Positions 21,611 to 33,093 of a stretch of 64,000 bases of DNA are shown piece after piece. Numbering within the stretch: position 1 is the stretch's first letter; every line of letters starts with the position of its first letter. The stretch comes from Arbacia lixula. Its lineage: Eukaryota; Echinodermata; Echinoidea; Arbacioida; Arbaciidae. The DNA lies in NCBI GenBank assembly GCA_963669155.1, contig OZ022589.1:13154932-13218931 (forward strand). The letters are read 5' to 3'. A program made the position numbers and the translations under genes. The notes under the pieces were generated by a model that saw nothing but the letters and a program-made list of their open reading frames with translations, was not told the origin of the DNA and did no database searches.

Positions 21611-24600
21611 AACGGTATATGGACGGGCCATCTAAATATATAGTCTGTATCTTGCCGACCCTCGCACTAGCAACATGAAATTGAACATCGCCATCCTAGC
21701 GACGCGATCAATGCAACAGTGCGATGACTGGCAAGGTTTGTGGTACGATATGAAAATATTAACAACTGGCGGAGCGTATGGGTGACTTTAACTTAACTTT
21801 GCATTTGAATAGAGAAGTTAAGTCTGAGAGAAGAACTACTAAGCGATATATGTGTTCAAGCTGTATTCCTATGTCACTTACTGTTGATTGCCATGTGCTA
21901 CAAACTGGACTTATGTGGTGTACTTGGGGTCCATGCATTATTTCACATACCCTATCCACTGTACCTATTCTCATTACCGGCTTTCTGAGCAGCTCTATTC
22001 AGAGTTACTCGGAGAGAATTCCCCAACAGTTCCCTTAAGGATTAACATAGTGTGTACCGTGAAACTCATAACTTCTCACCATGCAATAACCTTTCTTCAA
22101 TGAATATATTATGATTGTTTGACATAACCAAATTTTATCAGCAACAGGAATACACTGCCTTCAACATCGTTGAACCCATTGTGTGTCAGACTAAATGATG
22201 CCAATGCCAAAAATGTCTTTTAATAACTTGTGCAGAAACGCACCAATGGTTCATATAACATTAAATGTGGAATCAATGCCATCTATACTCGTTAACCGGT
22301 TTACAAAACACTGAAGACCGCTTCAGAAGCGTAGATCTGAACCAGTTCCGCAGAGCATTGCATGTGGGCAAACCTGTCAACTGAACTGATCTGAATAATA
22401 CACTATTTTCAGTATGAAAACAAATGAAAAAGGCATGAATAACAAATCAATCATTGCTCATGGTAACTCCAGCTTTGTTCCAACCACCACAAACATGACA
22501 AATATGATATTTAATGGAAGGGTGTGCTATTTCATGTGGCAGAACATGAACAGCTAAGAAGCCTAGCCGAAGTCTGCTCAGTAAGTATAATTGTTCAAAC
22601 AATGTGGTAGTGAGACAACTTCGTCATCTCTTATATACATGACATACCTTCCTCGTTTACCCATCTTAACACTCGATACATATACACGGTCTTGCTGTGT
22701 CGTCAGGAATCACAGATCACACTGTATTCAAGTCGCCATTAGCCCACGCAACTGTGATCCAGAAACATTGCTCTGTCGGGGAACATATAGTATGAAGTAT
22801 TGATAGTTTTGAATAGTTTCCTTGGTAATGATCTGGAGAAGAACACTTATCCTGCTCATTCTGCCAGTTCCATTCATTCAAGCAAAACCATTATCAACAG
22901 AAAATGAACACATGTCATATATAGTTAAAGGGAGGATGCCAAAAAGAACTCTCCTTCTGTAAGATAAACACTGACCTAGGTAAAAAGTAAGGGACTTTAT
23001 TGGAAAAAAAAATACGTATTCGAGAACGTATCGGGGCAAAACAGGGAGATTCCAACTTCATCATGTTTTATATGAACAAATTACAACTTTTCTCGAAATG
23101 CACCTGACTATCTGATAAAAGATATGCCATAACAATTACAGGAAACAAGCGGGAACCCACATTGGTCGTAACACCAGTCCAGGATACGAGCGCTAGTGTA
23201 GGTTCAAGGCTATGGAGTATACTTCAAAAGTATCGATTGGTGCGATACGATGGTTATCAACACAGACGCATCAAAGAGGTGTATTGAAGATTTCGGAAAG
23301 ATCGAAGAATATCGGGGGCTCACCATTTTCTTTAATTTATTTTCCTTGAACTCGAAATATTTTATTGATTATTTGACAATTGAAATTCAACGGTCCTATG
23401 AGTCTTACAAGTGTATTTATGCTAATTACATTCACAGGAGATGGCATAGAAAATACTAGCCTTTTCACAAGGCATTGTGGGTGTGGGCTGTCCCTCGGGT
23501 CTTTTAGCCTCTGAGCAGTATTCCTTGCGCCTAAAATGAGACTAATTATAATGCCTGCACTCCTGGCGCTCCGAAAGATTTTTGCCCGCTGCAGCGGGCA
23601 AAATCATATTAAGCCCTGAGGCCGTGATCAAAGGCTAAGAAAATATATGATGATACATTGCCCTACTTTGACAAAATGAAGCAAGTGACAGATCGCACAC
23701 AAGCCTGGTTGTTTATATATTACAGTGTACCCAGCACTTCCCATGTACAAGCACAATATAATGAGAAAATGGAGATCAATCTTGCTGTGAGATATTTTCT
23801 CTTTCACGATGCATTGGTGCCATAAAAATGGCAGGCACGTTTTTCTCGTGTAACACTGCGACTGCGGAAACAGGCGCAATTTTATTAAGAAGGAAACGTA
23901 CGTTTTTGTATCCGAAGCGAAACATTATACTGTCCCAGATGCCTTACGTTGGGGGTGGGGGTGGTGTGGGACGGGGGTAGGGGGGGGGGGGGGTAAGTGG
24001 TAACGCGAGACAAGACATTTTGACAGTTTTGCAACTTTGTATACAAGGGAAATTTTGTTGGAATCAACCGGAACAGTGACACGGAACTCGTGAAACCGTC
24101 TCATCGCATGCTGTTGTTGTGCTTGTAATGTTTGTTCCGAAAGTATAGCATCGTTTTTGAAGCAGAACGTTTTAATCGAGCGGTACGTGCACCTTTACAA
24201 TGAGGATATATAAGCAGAAGGAAGTTATGAGTATCATTGATTTGATCAGGTGCTCGTAATGCAGGTCAAGTGCTTTATTCCTATCCTGTATTTTGACAGG
24301 TTGTGACAATTGACTTCGTCATTAGATCAAAGCTGTATACGGTATGTATGATAAGAGTGAGTAATGATTTGATCGATCGTTTGATTGTTTGCATGGCTAA
24401 TGAGCGATTCAATCATTGATTCATATGTTTAGACCTAGTTTAGACCTAGACCTAAAAGGTTATTTATTGACATTTTCATAATTTTTTGGATAATTTGATT
24501 ATCATTTGACTGAGAGTTTGCCGGACCGGGTAACAACTCAGGGCAGTAAACTAATAGCTTCTTTCGACAATTCTGAAATGTTCTGAACATCCGTGAGGAC

Positions 24601-24729
24601 AGACTATTGTAAATGCGCAAAACAAAGTTAAACAGAGCAAGCACGAACTACAACGAATTGAAACATTTTTGTTCTCTATGATGTTGTAGTATATTCCTCT
24701 GCAGAAAACAAAAATTAACAAGTTTTCAA
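21611..24729. other. Left arm intergenic sequence, no gene recognised
   Basis: Pairs with 37000-39855 inverted. 23280-23620 appears to be arm-specific and contains a GC-rich palindromic segment near 23585-23603. A C/G-homopolymer-rich stretch lies at 23950-23994. No coding exon was recognised; short frames here are not conserved between arms. Confidence 0.5.
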
Positions 24730-25520
24730 ATAAAATATCTCAGATGCACACAAACACTGTTAATGATGATTAATACTCGATACTTCAATAACTTTTGACA
24801 CTTTCGAGAAATGATAAAGAATATGTTAGAAATCGAATCAAACTGAATTTGAAACATCGTCAAGTCAAAGCATGTCAACATTTCGAAGCAGGTGTCGTGA
24901 CATTTCATTAATTATCATTCTTGTATTATTCAATGTTGAATATTTAATGAGATTTTCGCTTTTTGACACATTTAGACCTAAAAATGTGTGTATCAGATAA
25001 TCAATTCAGAACATAACAATAGCCATTATGTATCACACACATGCTAATCCACGAGCAACTGCCATCACAGTGTCATCATTAATGCATGATGCCTATCATG
25101 AGATGTGATCGTTAGATTTCATTTAATGTTAACGGTTTTATATTTTTGGTCACTGACACAGTTTCCTTAACAAGAAGTAGCTATGTTCTATTATGAATGA
25201 TTTAGAACACAACAATGCCTGTTGTGCACCACGCATGTCAACCCACAAGGTTGTAATGAAGTTGCTAGTTGATTCACACGTGTGATGCACAATGGACATT
25301 GTTGTGCTTTGAAACGAGTATCTGATACACACACAGTTTTAGGTCTAAATTTTTCTCAAATTGAAAATCTTATTGAATATTTAAAGGACAATGAACAATA
25401 AAATGTCATGAAATCTGCTTTAAAAGAAATTACATCCTTTGAATTTTGTATGTGCATATTCCAGCTTGATTTGAGTTGTAACTTTTTTAAAACCATTTTT
25501 CAAAAAGTGTCAACAGTGTT
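24730..25520. repeat. Dispersed foldback repeat R, copy in left arm
   Basis: Imperfect inverted structure of about 0.8 kb. The inner arms contain CAnAACAATAGCCATTATG and GCACAATGGACATTGTTGTG; the outer arms contain TTAATGAGATTTTC and AAAATCTTATTGAATATTTA. Related copies lie at 28310-28880 and 37600-37980. No coding capacity. Confidence 0.6.
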
Positions 25521-25523
25521 CTT

Positions 25524-26033
25524 TAAGGGGAAAGTCCAATCTGAAGTGAATTTGGTTAAAATTGTAACAGAAAATGAAAAGAAATGGAATGAACATATCA
25601 GTGAAGGTTGAATACGAAATTCCGTCAAAGGATAAGAGCTTTTTTAATTTTTAAGATTGTGACTTCACGTGCGAGTTGCTATCCCATATGTCGTGTTCTG
25701 TATCATTCCTTAAATCTCCTCTTTTCTGGTTTTTTTTTCATGAAGGAATTTAATCTGTTCGATAGCGTTCGTAGTGACGTGTGGTTAAAACGTGTGTCTA
25801 ATAAAATACACAGGTAAATGTTGTATATCCTTTTGAGAAAATGTAAATTCTCAAAAATACTAATGAATAACTTATAGGAGAGTATCTCGCAAATGACGTC
25901 AAGGTATAAATAATACGATAATTCATAATTCTGTATTCCTATGACATGGTTTGTCAACTCTTTACTAATTTGTTAATAACATGTTTGTGCTTTTATCACA
26001 ACCAACTTAACTTCAGGGTGAACTTTTTCTTGC
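25524..26033. mobile_element. Foldback MITE family M, copy 3
   Basis: Inverted arms with GGGGAAAGTCC at the left and CTTCAGGGTGAACTTTTTC at the right, plus TTCCGTCAAAGGATAAGAG inside. The corresponding position in the other arm (near 36335) lacks it, so it inserted after the duplication or was lost there. Confidence 0.75.
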
Positions 26034-26202
26034 CAACATCCGGTACAATTCCCGTTTTGTTTTCTCTGCCAATTGATGACAAACCTGATGGGTCAGTGAC
26101 ATCCCGTACCCTACCCGGATATCGAAGTTTTGTCACAGTTATATTTTACTGACAATTAACCCATATGTCACATTATTTTCAGAATTACAGGTCCATTTCA
26201 CA

Positions 26203-27384
26203 ATGACTGACATCGTCGAGGATTTCACATGGACCACCGAGCCGGTGGCAGACTCGGGCGATGGTCGGACCTTCATCTTCAACGATCCCGTCCAGCGAAT
26301 CATTCTCGCCATCATCTTCGTCATCATCTTCGTCATCGGTCTCATCGGCAACGGGCTGACCATCCTGGCCGTTCTGCTCAGCAGGAAACTCCGGACGATC
26401 ACGAACGTCTTCGTGGTCAACCTCGCTGTTGCGGATATCTTCACGTGTAGTATTCTGCCGTGGAGCGCAGTGGCGCTGGTGAGCTTTGACGGCTGGCCGC
26501 TGCCAGAGTGGATCTGCGCTGGTGCTGGCGTCGTCTTGTACACCTGCGGAGGATGCAGCCTGTACAGTCTAGCCACAATTGCGCTTAATCGCTTCTTCAT
26601 CATCACACGACCACGGGCGCGATACTGCGCTTTGTACACCAAGAGAAACATCGCGATCATCCTCACAATCTGCTGGTCGATTCCGTTGGCGGTGTCGCTT
26701 ATTCCACCGCTGTGCGGTCTGGGAGAGCTCGGGTATGCCGTCAAGTACAAGACGTGCTCGCATAAGACGAGCCACCCGCTGTCTGATTACTACAGTATGC
26801 TGCAGGCCGCGGTGCTCTATCCAATTCCGCTCGTTATCATTTTCACCTGCTACATCAAAATATATCTCCACACACGACGTCACATGAAGACGATGATGAC
26901 GGCGACAACGTCCGAATCGCTACATCCACGAGACACGAGCAAGAAAGGAAGCCAGGCGCATGGTCAGGGCAGCAAAAGGAAATCCACGGAGACCAACCTG
27001 AGCCGGCGCCAGGTGGAAATCACCAAAAATCTCTTCTACGTCGTCTGCGCGTTTGGGCTGTGCGCGAGCCCGTATTGTGTGTCGCTCATGATACCACCTA
27101 GCGACCCCCTCATTCCTTGGGCCGCCGCCATCTTGCTCTTTAATAGCTGCATCAACCCGTTCATCTACGCCACCAAGCACCCGTACTTCAAGCAAGTCTT
27201 CGGCTTCATGCTGCGATGTCAGTGCTCTTCTATCCCCGAGCAGGCCAGCATCATCAGGACCATCTCGTCCATGCGGTCATCTCGACGGTCAAAGGGGGAC
27301 AAGAGAATGTCAGCTGCAGCGCAGCAAAGTGAGAGTCGTCACGATCGGTACTCATCGAGCCATACGACTGAAACATCCATCTGA
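26203..27384 (+). CDS. Rhodopsin-class orphan GPCR, moody/GPR84-like (receptor 2)
   Basis: A 393-residue single-exon receptor. The ATG at 26203 is preceded by splice-acceptor-like TTTTCAG and TTACAG at 26178-26190, and the same acceptor and spacing occur before receptor 3, so a 5'-UTR intron is probable. TM1 has GN (N50), TM2 D78, TM3 starts at C105 and ends NRF (129-131), TM6 has FGLCASPY, and TM7 ends NPFIY (318-322). The carboxyl tail keeps the RCQCSSIPEQ block shared by all three paralogues, with likely palmitoylated cysteines. The third intracellular loop (about 233-268) is basic and Ser/Thr rich, and about 10 residues longer than in receptor 3. Ligand unknown. It is the left-arm member of the inverted duplicate pair. 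Confidence 0.93.
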   Translation: MTDIVEDFTWTTEPVADSGDGRTFIFNDPVQRIILAIIFVIIFVIGLIGNGLTILAVLLSRKLRTITNVFVVNLAVADIFTCSILPWSAVALVSFDGWPLPEWICAGAGVVLYTCGGCSLYSLATIALNRFFIITRPRARYCALYTKRNIAIILTICWSIPLAVSLIPPLCGLGELGYAVKYKTCSHKTSHPLSDYYSMLQAAVLYPIPLVIIFTCYIKIYLHTRRHMKTMMTATTSESLHPRDTSKKGSQAHGQGSKRKSTETNLSRRQVEITKNLFYVVCAFGLCASPYCVSLMIPPSDPLIPWAAAILLFNSCINPFIYATKHPYFKQVFGFMLRCQCSSIPEQASIIRTISSMRSSRRSKGDKRMSAAAQQSESRHDRYSSSHTTETSI

Positions 27385-28309
27385 GTTACGAATTATTATT
27401 ATGAATTATTACGAATAATGCGGATCAGTACGTACTTTTTAAGTGCGTATGACTATCGCTAACCTTTTGCTCCAGTCCGGTGTGAAATGTCGGCAAAATG
27501 ACACCCCCACCCCTACTCCCCTTCCATTTGCCTAACCCTTCATATTGAACTATGTTGTATGAAATATCGTGTCCGTCACTCCAACCGTGTTCCAACCAAG
27601 CAAAAAGTCAGCTCAGCCAAGCTCCTTAAAGTGACTGGGTGGCAAGCAGATGTGCAACTGGACGGTGTAAACATGGACATATCGGTTGGGAAGGTCCGTG
27701 GGCAGACCATGGATCCTACTAGATTCCGCTTACTAGGATTGGATTCCGCTTAAAGTCAGTTTCCAGTTCGAATATTATGTCGGCAGTTCTTATACAGTTC
27801 CTTCTTCAATTTGCTATGGCATTGACACAATTTTAGTTTTTTGACCTGCAAAAGGGCTACCCTTACTTTAATAATTTGATTGCAAGTTTATCAAGTATAT
27901 ACATATTACGTATCAATGTAGTTTCATGTATACAATCTATCTATCAAAAATGATCATATTTATGTATAAATGTGATATATGTATAAGCCTACAAATGATG
28001 GGTATAAAATATAATTTTATGTATGAATCTGATTTTATAAGTACAAATTATGGTTGAAAAAACAGGTAATTTGCTTTTCTCCACCCATGCCTGAAAATAT
28101 AAGCCGACAAGGAATGGAGGTACGGAGATAGTGCACATAGAACCCAGTGACCAGGGTCAATGTTTACTTGTTGCACGCCTCCGACTGTACTGTAAGCAAA
28201 ATGCTATTATAGGCTTTATGTTAGAATCAAGACACTAGTATTGCTACATGGAGAATAATGATGATGTGTGCTATCCATGAGATGTAGTATCAGAGTAACA
28301 GTCCGCTTC
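27385..28309. other. Intergenic, start of the spacer between the inverted arms
   Basis: Homology to the right arm stops near 27555. A 64-codon frame at 27559-27753 is unrecognised and unsupported. Otherwise AT-rich with no feature. Confidence 0.4.
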
Positions 28310-28880
28310 AAGGACACTTTTGAAAAATAATTTTTAAAACGTTGCACCTCGACTCAAGCTGAAATTTACACGTCAGCAGAAAGGCAAAAGATGTCATTTT
28401 TTAGAAGCTGTTTCTGTGACATTTCATCTATCAATTTACTTGTAATAATCTTTGAAGTATTTAATGAGATCTTAGAATTTTCGAATATGGCCGTAAAAAA
28501 GGTGTATATTTATCCAGAATACAACAATAACTATTGTGCATCAAACCTCTTAATCCATTAGCAAATGTCACCATAGCGTCATTTCTGACTTATGACGCCT
28601 GAACTGCCAAAATGAATCTTCTGGATTCACAGTTGTCGTGCACAATGGCCTTGTGGCGTTCTGAATTGATAAACTGATATACACACACTTCCAGGTCCAA
28701 ATTTATCCAAAACTAAAAAATGTCATTAAATATTCAAAAATGTGTTACAAAAATAGCGATTGATGAAATGTAACGAGTCCTACTTTTTATTTTGTTGACA
28801 TCCTTTGACTTCATGATATGTTAATATGAACTTCATTTAAGTTGTAACTGGTTTTTTTTCTTCAAAAGTGTCAAACGTTT
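28310..28880. repeat. Dispersed foldback repeat R, spacer copy
   Basis: Carries ACAACAATAACTATTGTGCA with an inverted partner GTGCACAATGGCCTTGTGG about 120 bp on, and outer arms related to 24930-25490 and 37600-37980. Confidence 0.6.
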
Positions 28881-29002
28881 TGTGTAACATCTAATATAGC
28901 AATAACTCAGCCGATAGCTGGCGTGTGTCATACTTGTAAGCGTGCTTGTAACTGGAACCTTTGGAGGAAATGAGAATCGCGCGTTGAGTCGTATTGTCAT
29001 AG

Positions 29003-29004
<2 letters not shown>

Positions 29005-29083
<79 letters not shown>

Positions 29084-29175
29084 CGTGTGTGTGTATGTGT
29101 GTGTCAATACTAGTGTCTTGTGTGTGTGTGTGTGTGTGTATGTGTGCGTATGTGTGTGTGTGTGTATGTGTGTGA
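29005..29175. repeat. (TG)n microsatellite
   Basis: Long TG run with CG/TA interruptions, split by CAATACTAGTGTC at about 29105. It opens spurious Cys/Val and His/Thr frames on both strands. Confidence 0.95.
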
Positions 29176-29365
29176 AAGATAGAAGAAAGGAATGAAAGAT
29201 AGAAAAACAGAAGGAATGATTAAAAGGAATGAAAGATAGAAACACAGAAAGAAATATTAAAAGGAATGAAAGATACGAAAACAGAAGGAAAGATTAAAAG
29301 GAATGAAAGATAGGAAAACAGAAGGAAAGATTAAAAGGAATGAAAGTTAGGAAAACAGAAGGCTA
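29176..29365. repeat. Tandem repeat, ~36-bp purine-rich unit
   Basis: About five copies of a unit containing AAAGGAATGAAAGATAG and AACAGAAGGAA(A/T)GATTA. Confidence 0.9.
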
Positions 29366-29689
29366 ATCTTTTTTTTTTACTGTGTGTGTACGTCAACACA
29401 TTCGAAAAAATTGTATGAACTTGATTTTTTTTATGGAATATACGACACAGTATATCAACGAACTTTGAATCAGAATTGACTTTGAAAGTTGTTTTTTTTT
29501 TTATCTCTACGGCACGAATGATATTTTGCCAAAGCCAATATATACAGTCAAAAAAATTCTCCTCCAGATATGAAGAATATAATTTTGTCAGAAAAAAATC
29601 AAGTACATGTAACTTACGGTATTTACGGTAGCCGTAGTCTCTACATAATTGATATAGACTGTGTAGCAGCACTAAATTGCATATTGTAT

Positions 29690-30189
29690 GATTATTTTGG
29701 ATCGTAGATGGCGTCGTACGTTATTTATATATTGTTTGTATATCACCATGGTTGCTGGAATCTACTTTCGCACCCGGTTGTTCTAGGATCCTAATTTGCA
29801 TAAAGGCGGGCAATTATCGTACGCTAATTGGACGCTGCTGAAGCCGGCGAATCCCGACTGCAGCCCGTTGAATCCTATTTAAGGAAAATGTTGATTGAAA
29901 ATCTAGCTCTTCTCATTTTCACCACCTTCCGTTGACGACCGACACCTTTACGCGTACGGGTGCAGTAGCCCTGCATGGAGAGCCACGCGTGAACCATAAT
30001 CTGTACGACGATTGATTTTACGTGTCAGTGCCTAGTGGGAAATAATTCCCAGTTCGACCGAAAACAGTGCGTTCTGCTCCATTTTTTAGTTTCAATAAGA
30101 AACATAGTTTCTCTCCGGAGCACGTTTTGAACAATTTTCTACAGCTAGGCCCGGCATAGCCTAACAGACAGTCAACCGTTCTTCCCTGT
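29690..30189. other. CpG-richer segment with promoter- or LTR-like words
   Basis: Contains ATTTGCATAAAGGCGGG (29792) and CCTATTTAAGG (29874, TATA-like), then GC-richer sequence leading into the 60-bp minisatellite. No matching direct repeat or primer-binding site was found, so neither a promoter nor a solo LTR is established. The sequence at 29366-29689 shows nothing recognisable. Confidence 0.25.
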
Positions 30190-30732
30190 CGGCATTCACG
30201 GAGCGGCACGACTCACCGCTGCTCATTCTTCGTCGCCGGCGATCGTCATCATTCACCGAGTGGCACGACTCGCCGCTGCTCGTCCATCGTCGTCATCGTC
30301 GACCGTCGTCATCCACCGAGTGGCACGGCTTGCCGCTGCTCGTCCATCGTCGTCATCGTCGACCGTCGTCATCCACCGAGTGGCACGGCTTACCGCTGCT
30401 CGTCCATCGTCGTCATCGTCGACCGTCGTCATCCACCGAGTGGCACGGCTTACCGCTGCTCGTCCATCGTCGTCATCGTCGACCGTCGTCATCCACCGAG
30501 TGGCACGGCTTACCGCTGCTCGTCCATCGTCGTCATCGTCGACCGTCGTCATCCACCGAGTGGCACGGCTTACCGCTGCTCGTCCATCGTCGTCATCATC
30601 GACCGTCGTCATCCACCGAGTGACCGAGTGGCACGGCTTACCGCTGCTCGTCCATCGTCGTCATCGTCGACCGTCGTCATCCACGAGTGACACGACTTGC
30701 CGCTGCTCGTTCATCATCGACATCATCAGTAT
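30190..30732. repeat. 60-bp minisatellite, about nine units, with open frames on both strands
   Basis: Units contain CCACCGAGTGGCACGGCTT and TCGTCCATCGTCGTCATCGT; the central units at 30301-30600 are in exact 60-bp register and nearly identical. Because 60 is a multiple of three and the unit lacks stops in several frames, it encodes 20-residue repeats on the plus (ARPSSSSSTVV) and minus (TTVDDDDDGRAA) strands. An 8-bp duplication breaks the register near 30620. No start codon context, splice sites or polyadenylation were convincingly linked, so it is not called as a gene. Confidence 0.9.
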
Positions 30733-31054
30733 CGATCGTGAGCATTCTTAATTACCCGATTTGTTTCGTGATTCCGTTTATTATATCATATATTATCATC
30801 ATATGAACATACATCCTGCGTGATGTAACCTTTTGTTTATTATGAATTAAACCACAAGAAATCTACTTCTTTGAGTGATTGTCTAATTTCTGTCCTATCT
30901 TTCCACAAGAATAAAAAAAAAGGTAATTTGATCGTTTGTACTTAACCACACAGTTAATAACACCCCAACTCATTGAATTACTAAAACTGCGTGTATATCT
31001 ATCGTGCATATTTTAAATTTTCAAAATTTATAACACAACGTTAGCATAACATCA
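30733..31054. other. Unassigned sequence
   Basis: AT-rich, no feature recognised apart from an ATTAAA at about 30846. Confidence 0.4.
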
Positions 31055-31127
31055 GCCCGGTTAGCTCAGTCGGTAGAGCATGGGACTCTTAATCCCAGGG
31101 TCGTGGGTTCGAGCCCCACATTGGGCG
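31055..31127 (+). tRNA. tRNA-Lys (anticodon CTT)
   Basis: A 73-nt canonical tRNA gene, identical to that at 19168, with anticodon at 31088-31090 and a T6 terminator at about 31134. It lies in the spacer of the inverted duplication. Confidence 0.94.
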
Positions 31128-31972
31128 AACATGTTTTTTGTCCAAATTTTTGCTCTTAAATCTCTTTCGTAATGATCAGATCATGGACCTATCATGGATG
31201 GACTGCGCTCGGATAGACTTCCTTTGATCCATGATGACCACCGCCTCATAAAAATTCAAGACATTCAGGTGTTTTAAACAATACGCTGTATTTCTAATGA
31301 GGCAGTGCCTTCCTCTGAATTACAAAAGAAAATCTGTTTTGAGAAATATGTCAACCGTTCAGCCTTCGCTGGGAGTTCATAGCTGATCTTATTACACACA
31401 CTGGGAATTAGTTTGGAGGTGAGCGAAGGGAAATTTTGATAAAATTGTAGAAAGAATTTGGTCCGTAACGTTTTCGGACATCTCCGGACACGAAATCGAC
31501 GTTGTTTCCATGGAAGGTGAAACACTCAATAAACGATTTACAAGATATTTGTAAGGAAATATGATTGCCCAATGTGCGATATTGAGGCATTTTTCTGACA
31601 TGTTTTCTACAGTATTCTTGATTTATCACAAAAACGACGCAACAATATAATCTGAAATTCACAGATTCGTATCATTATAAGATGTACTACTACTGCACAT
31701 GTACTTCAGTACATGAAGTGGTTCTGAAATCTTCTGCGCATGCAGATTGTATATTCCTCTAAATGCATCCAATATTTGTCTTGCATATTTGGCGGCGGTC
31801 ATCACTGGATCAAAGAACCAAACGCGTAAAATATTCTATTGTGGTATCAATGATCGCGACTGGTATATGAATAAATTACTCTTCGTTCCGACTCCAGTTC
31901 TAACACCTTCCTGATCAGATTAATGCTATTGCGTCGCGTAGCCAGGTAGCGCTCTAAATTTAACAGGGCCTT
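31128..31972. other. Intergenic; part is an inverted copy of block A
   Basis: 31160-31300 matches 12430-12560 inverted (shared GGACTGCGCTCGGATAGACT and TTCAAGACATTCAGGTGTTT). The remainder has no recognised feature. Confidence 0.5.
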
Positions 31973-32367
31973 ATTGGCTACCCGAAGTCTACCTGACAGA
32001 ACAAAAGCACCTAAGAAAATATATACTAGCATGACGATAGCCTCATATTGAATATATATATGTACATATATATCTATATATATATACAAAATACAAATAA
32101 AATATCAATTAATTTGTTTGATGAAGTACGATATGGTTTGGTAATTCCACGGTATTCACTTAAGAATTTTATTGGCTACCCGAAGTCTACCTGACTGAAC
32201 AAAATCACACAAGGAAAATATATACTAGTATGACGATAGCATCATTTTTAATATATATATATATATATATACATATATAGAAAAAAATACAAATAAAATA
32301 TTAATTAATTTGTTTCACGAAGTACGATATGGTTGAGTAATTCCATGGTATTCACTTAAGAATTTCA
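31973..32367. repeat. Two-copy 198-bp tandem duplication
   Basis: ATTGGCTACCCGAAGTCTAC recurs at 31973 and 32171, and both copies end GGTATTCACTTAAGAATTT. Each includes a (TA)n-like stretch. Confidence 0.9.
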
Positions 32368-32406
32368 ATTGCGACGGAAAACCAAGCGAGAGGACACGAA
32401 AATGTT

Positions 32407-32479
32407 CGCCCAATGTGGGGCTTGAACCCACGACCCTGGGATTAAGAGTCCCATGCTCTACCGACTGAGCTAACCGGGC
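32407..32479 (-). tRNA. tRNA-Lys (anticodon CTT)
   Basis: A 73-nt canonical tRNA gene with one T-loop change (TTCAAGC instead of TTCGAGC), which keeps the consensus B box functional in principle. A T4 terminator lies at 32399-32402 on the minus strand. Confidence 0.92.
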
Positions 32480-32518
32480 TGATGTTTCATTGGGGCATTC
32501 GAAGGGATTGTCCCCCCC

Positions 32519-32942
32519 CCCCCTGAAGTTAACTTGGTTTCAATAAAAGCAGAAACATATCAGTGAAGGTTTGACGAAAATCCGTCAAAAATAAGACAGT
32601 TATAATCTTTTAAAGTTTGAATTCTGTGACGTCACTCACATGCATTGCGTGCTATATGATTTAATGAATTGCTCTTTTTCTGTTTTTGATGAAAGAATAA
32701 TTTGTTACCATAGAGATATGTGTTCAAAACCTGTTTTTAATGTTGTATCCAGTGCATAGGTAAAACGATGCCTATCGTTTTGAGAAAATCGACATTTTCA
32801 AAGCGATTCGTTCACAACATGTTAGGGGGGGGGGGTCATTAACAATCGTAACTTTCTTATCCTTCGACAGATTTTCTTTAAAATTCACTTATGTGTTTCT
32901 TTCATGTTTCTGCTTAATTTTTCTGTGTGGACTATCCTTTTC
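32519..32942. mobile_element. Foldback MITE family M, copy 4
   Basis: Left arm CAATAAAAGCAGAAACATAT then GACGAAAATCCGTCAAA; right arm is inverted and more decayed (CTGTGTGGACTATCC). G10 and C10 runs lie inside or beside it (32825-32834, 32510-32522). Confidence 0.7.
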
Positions 32943-33093
32943 AGCTTCCATGCGATATTAGTAAATCTCTGCCCCCCCCCCCTCCCCCGTTTTTCTCCAT
33001 CCATGGACCGTGGTCCCTAGAGTGAGCGGTCCGTCTGAAAGAATAGAATAACTGCCAGACATGTCCTGCAGATACAAAACTTCATCTACGTTT

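Larger units (their letters stand above)
19168..27555. repeat. Left arm of a diverged inverted duplication (contains receptor 2)
   Basis: Matches 34515-40347 in inverted orientation: tRNA-Lys to tRNA pseudogene, 21612-24350 to 36900-39855, 26040-27384 to 35012-36340, and 27415-27555 to 34515-34640. Clear collinear landmarks include CCTCGCACTAGCAACATGA and GCGGTACGTGCACCTT and their complements. Similarity is high in the receptor coding region and visibly lower outside it. The arms also differ by insertions, listed separately. Confidence 0.85.

Noticed and set aside
27559-27753. 64-codon frame after receptor 2
   Set aside because: No recognisable domain, homology to the other arm ends near here, and no splice or start context.
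29690-30900. Solo LTR (TATA-like word, ATTAAA, TG...CA-like ends)
   Set aside because: No target duplication, no primer-binding site or polypurine tract and no second LTR; kept only as a low-confidence promoter-like segment.
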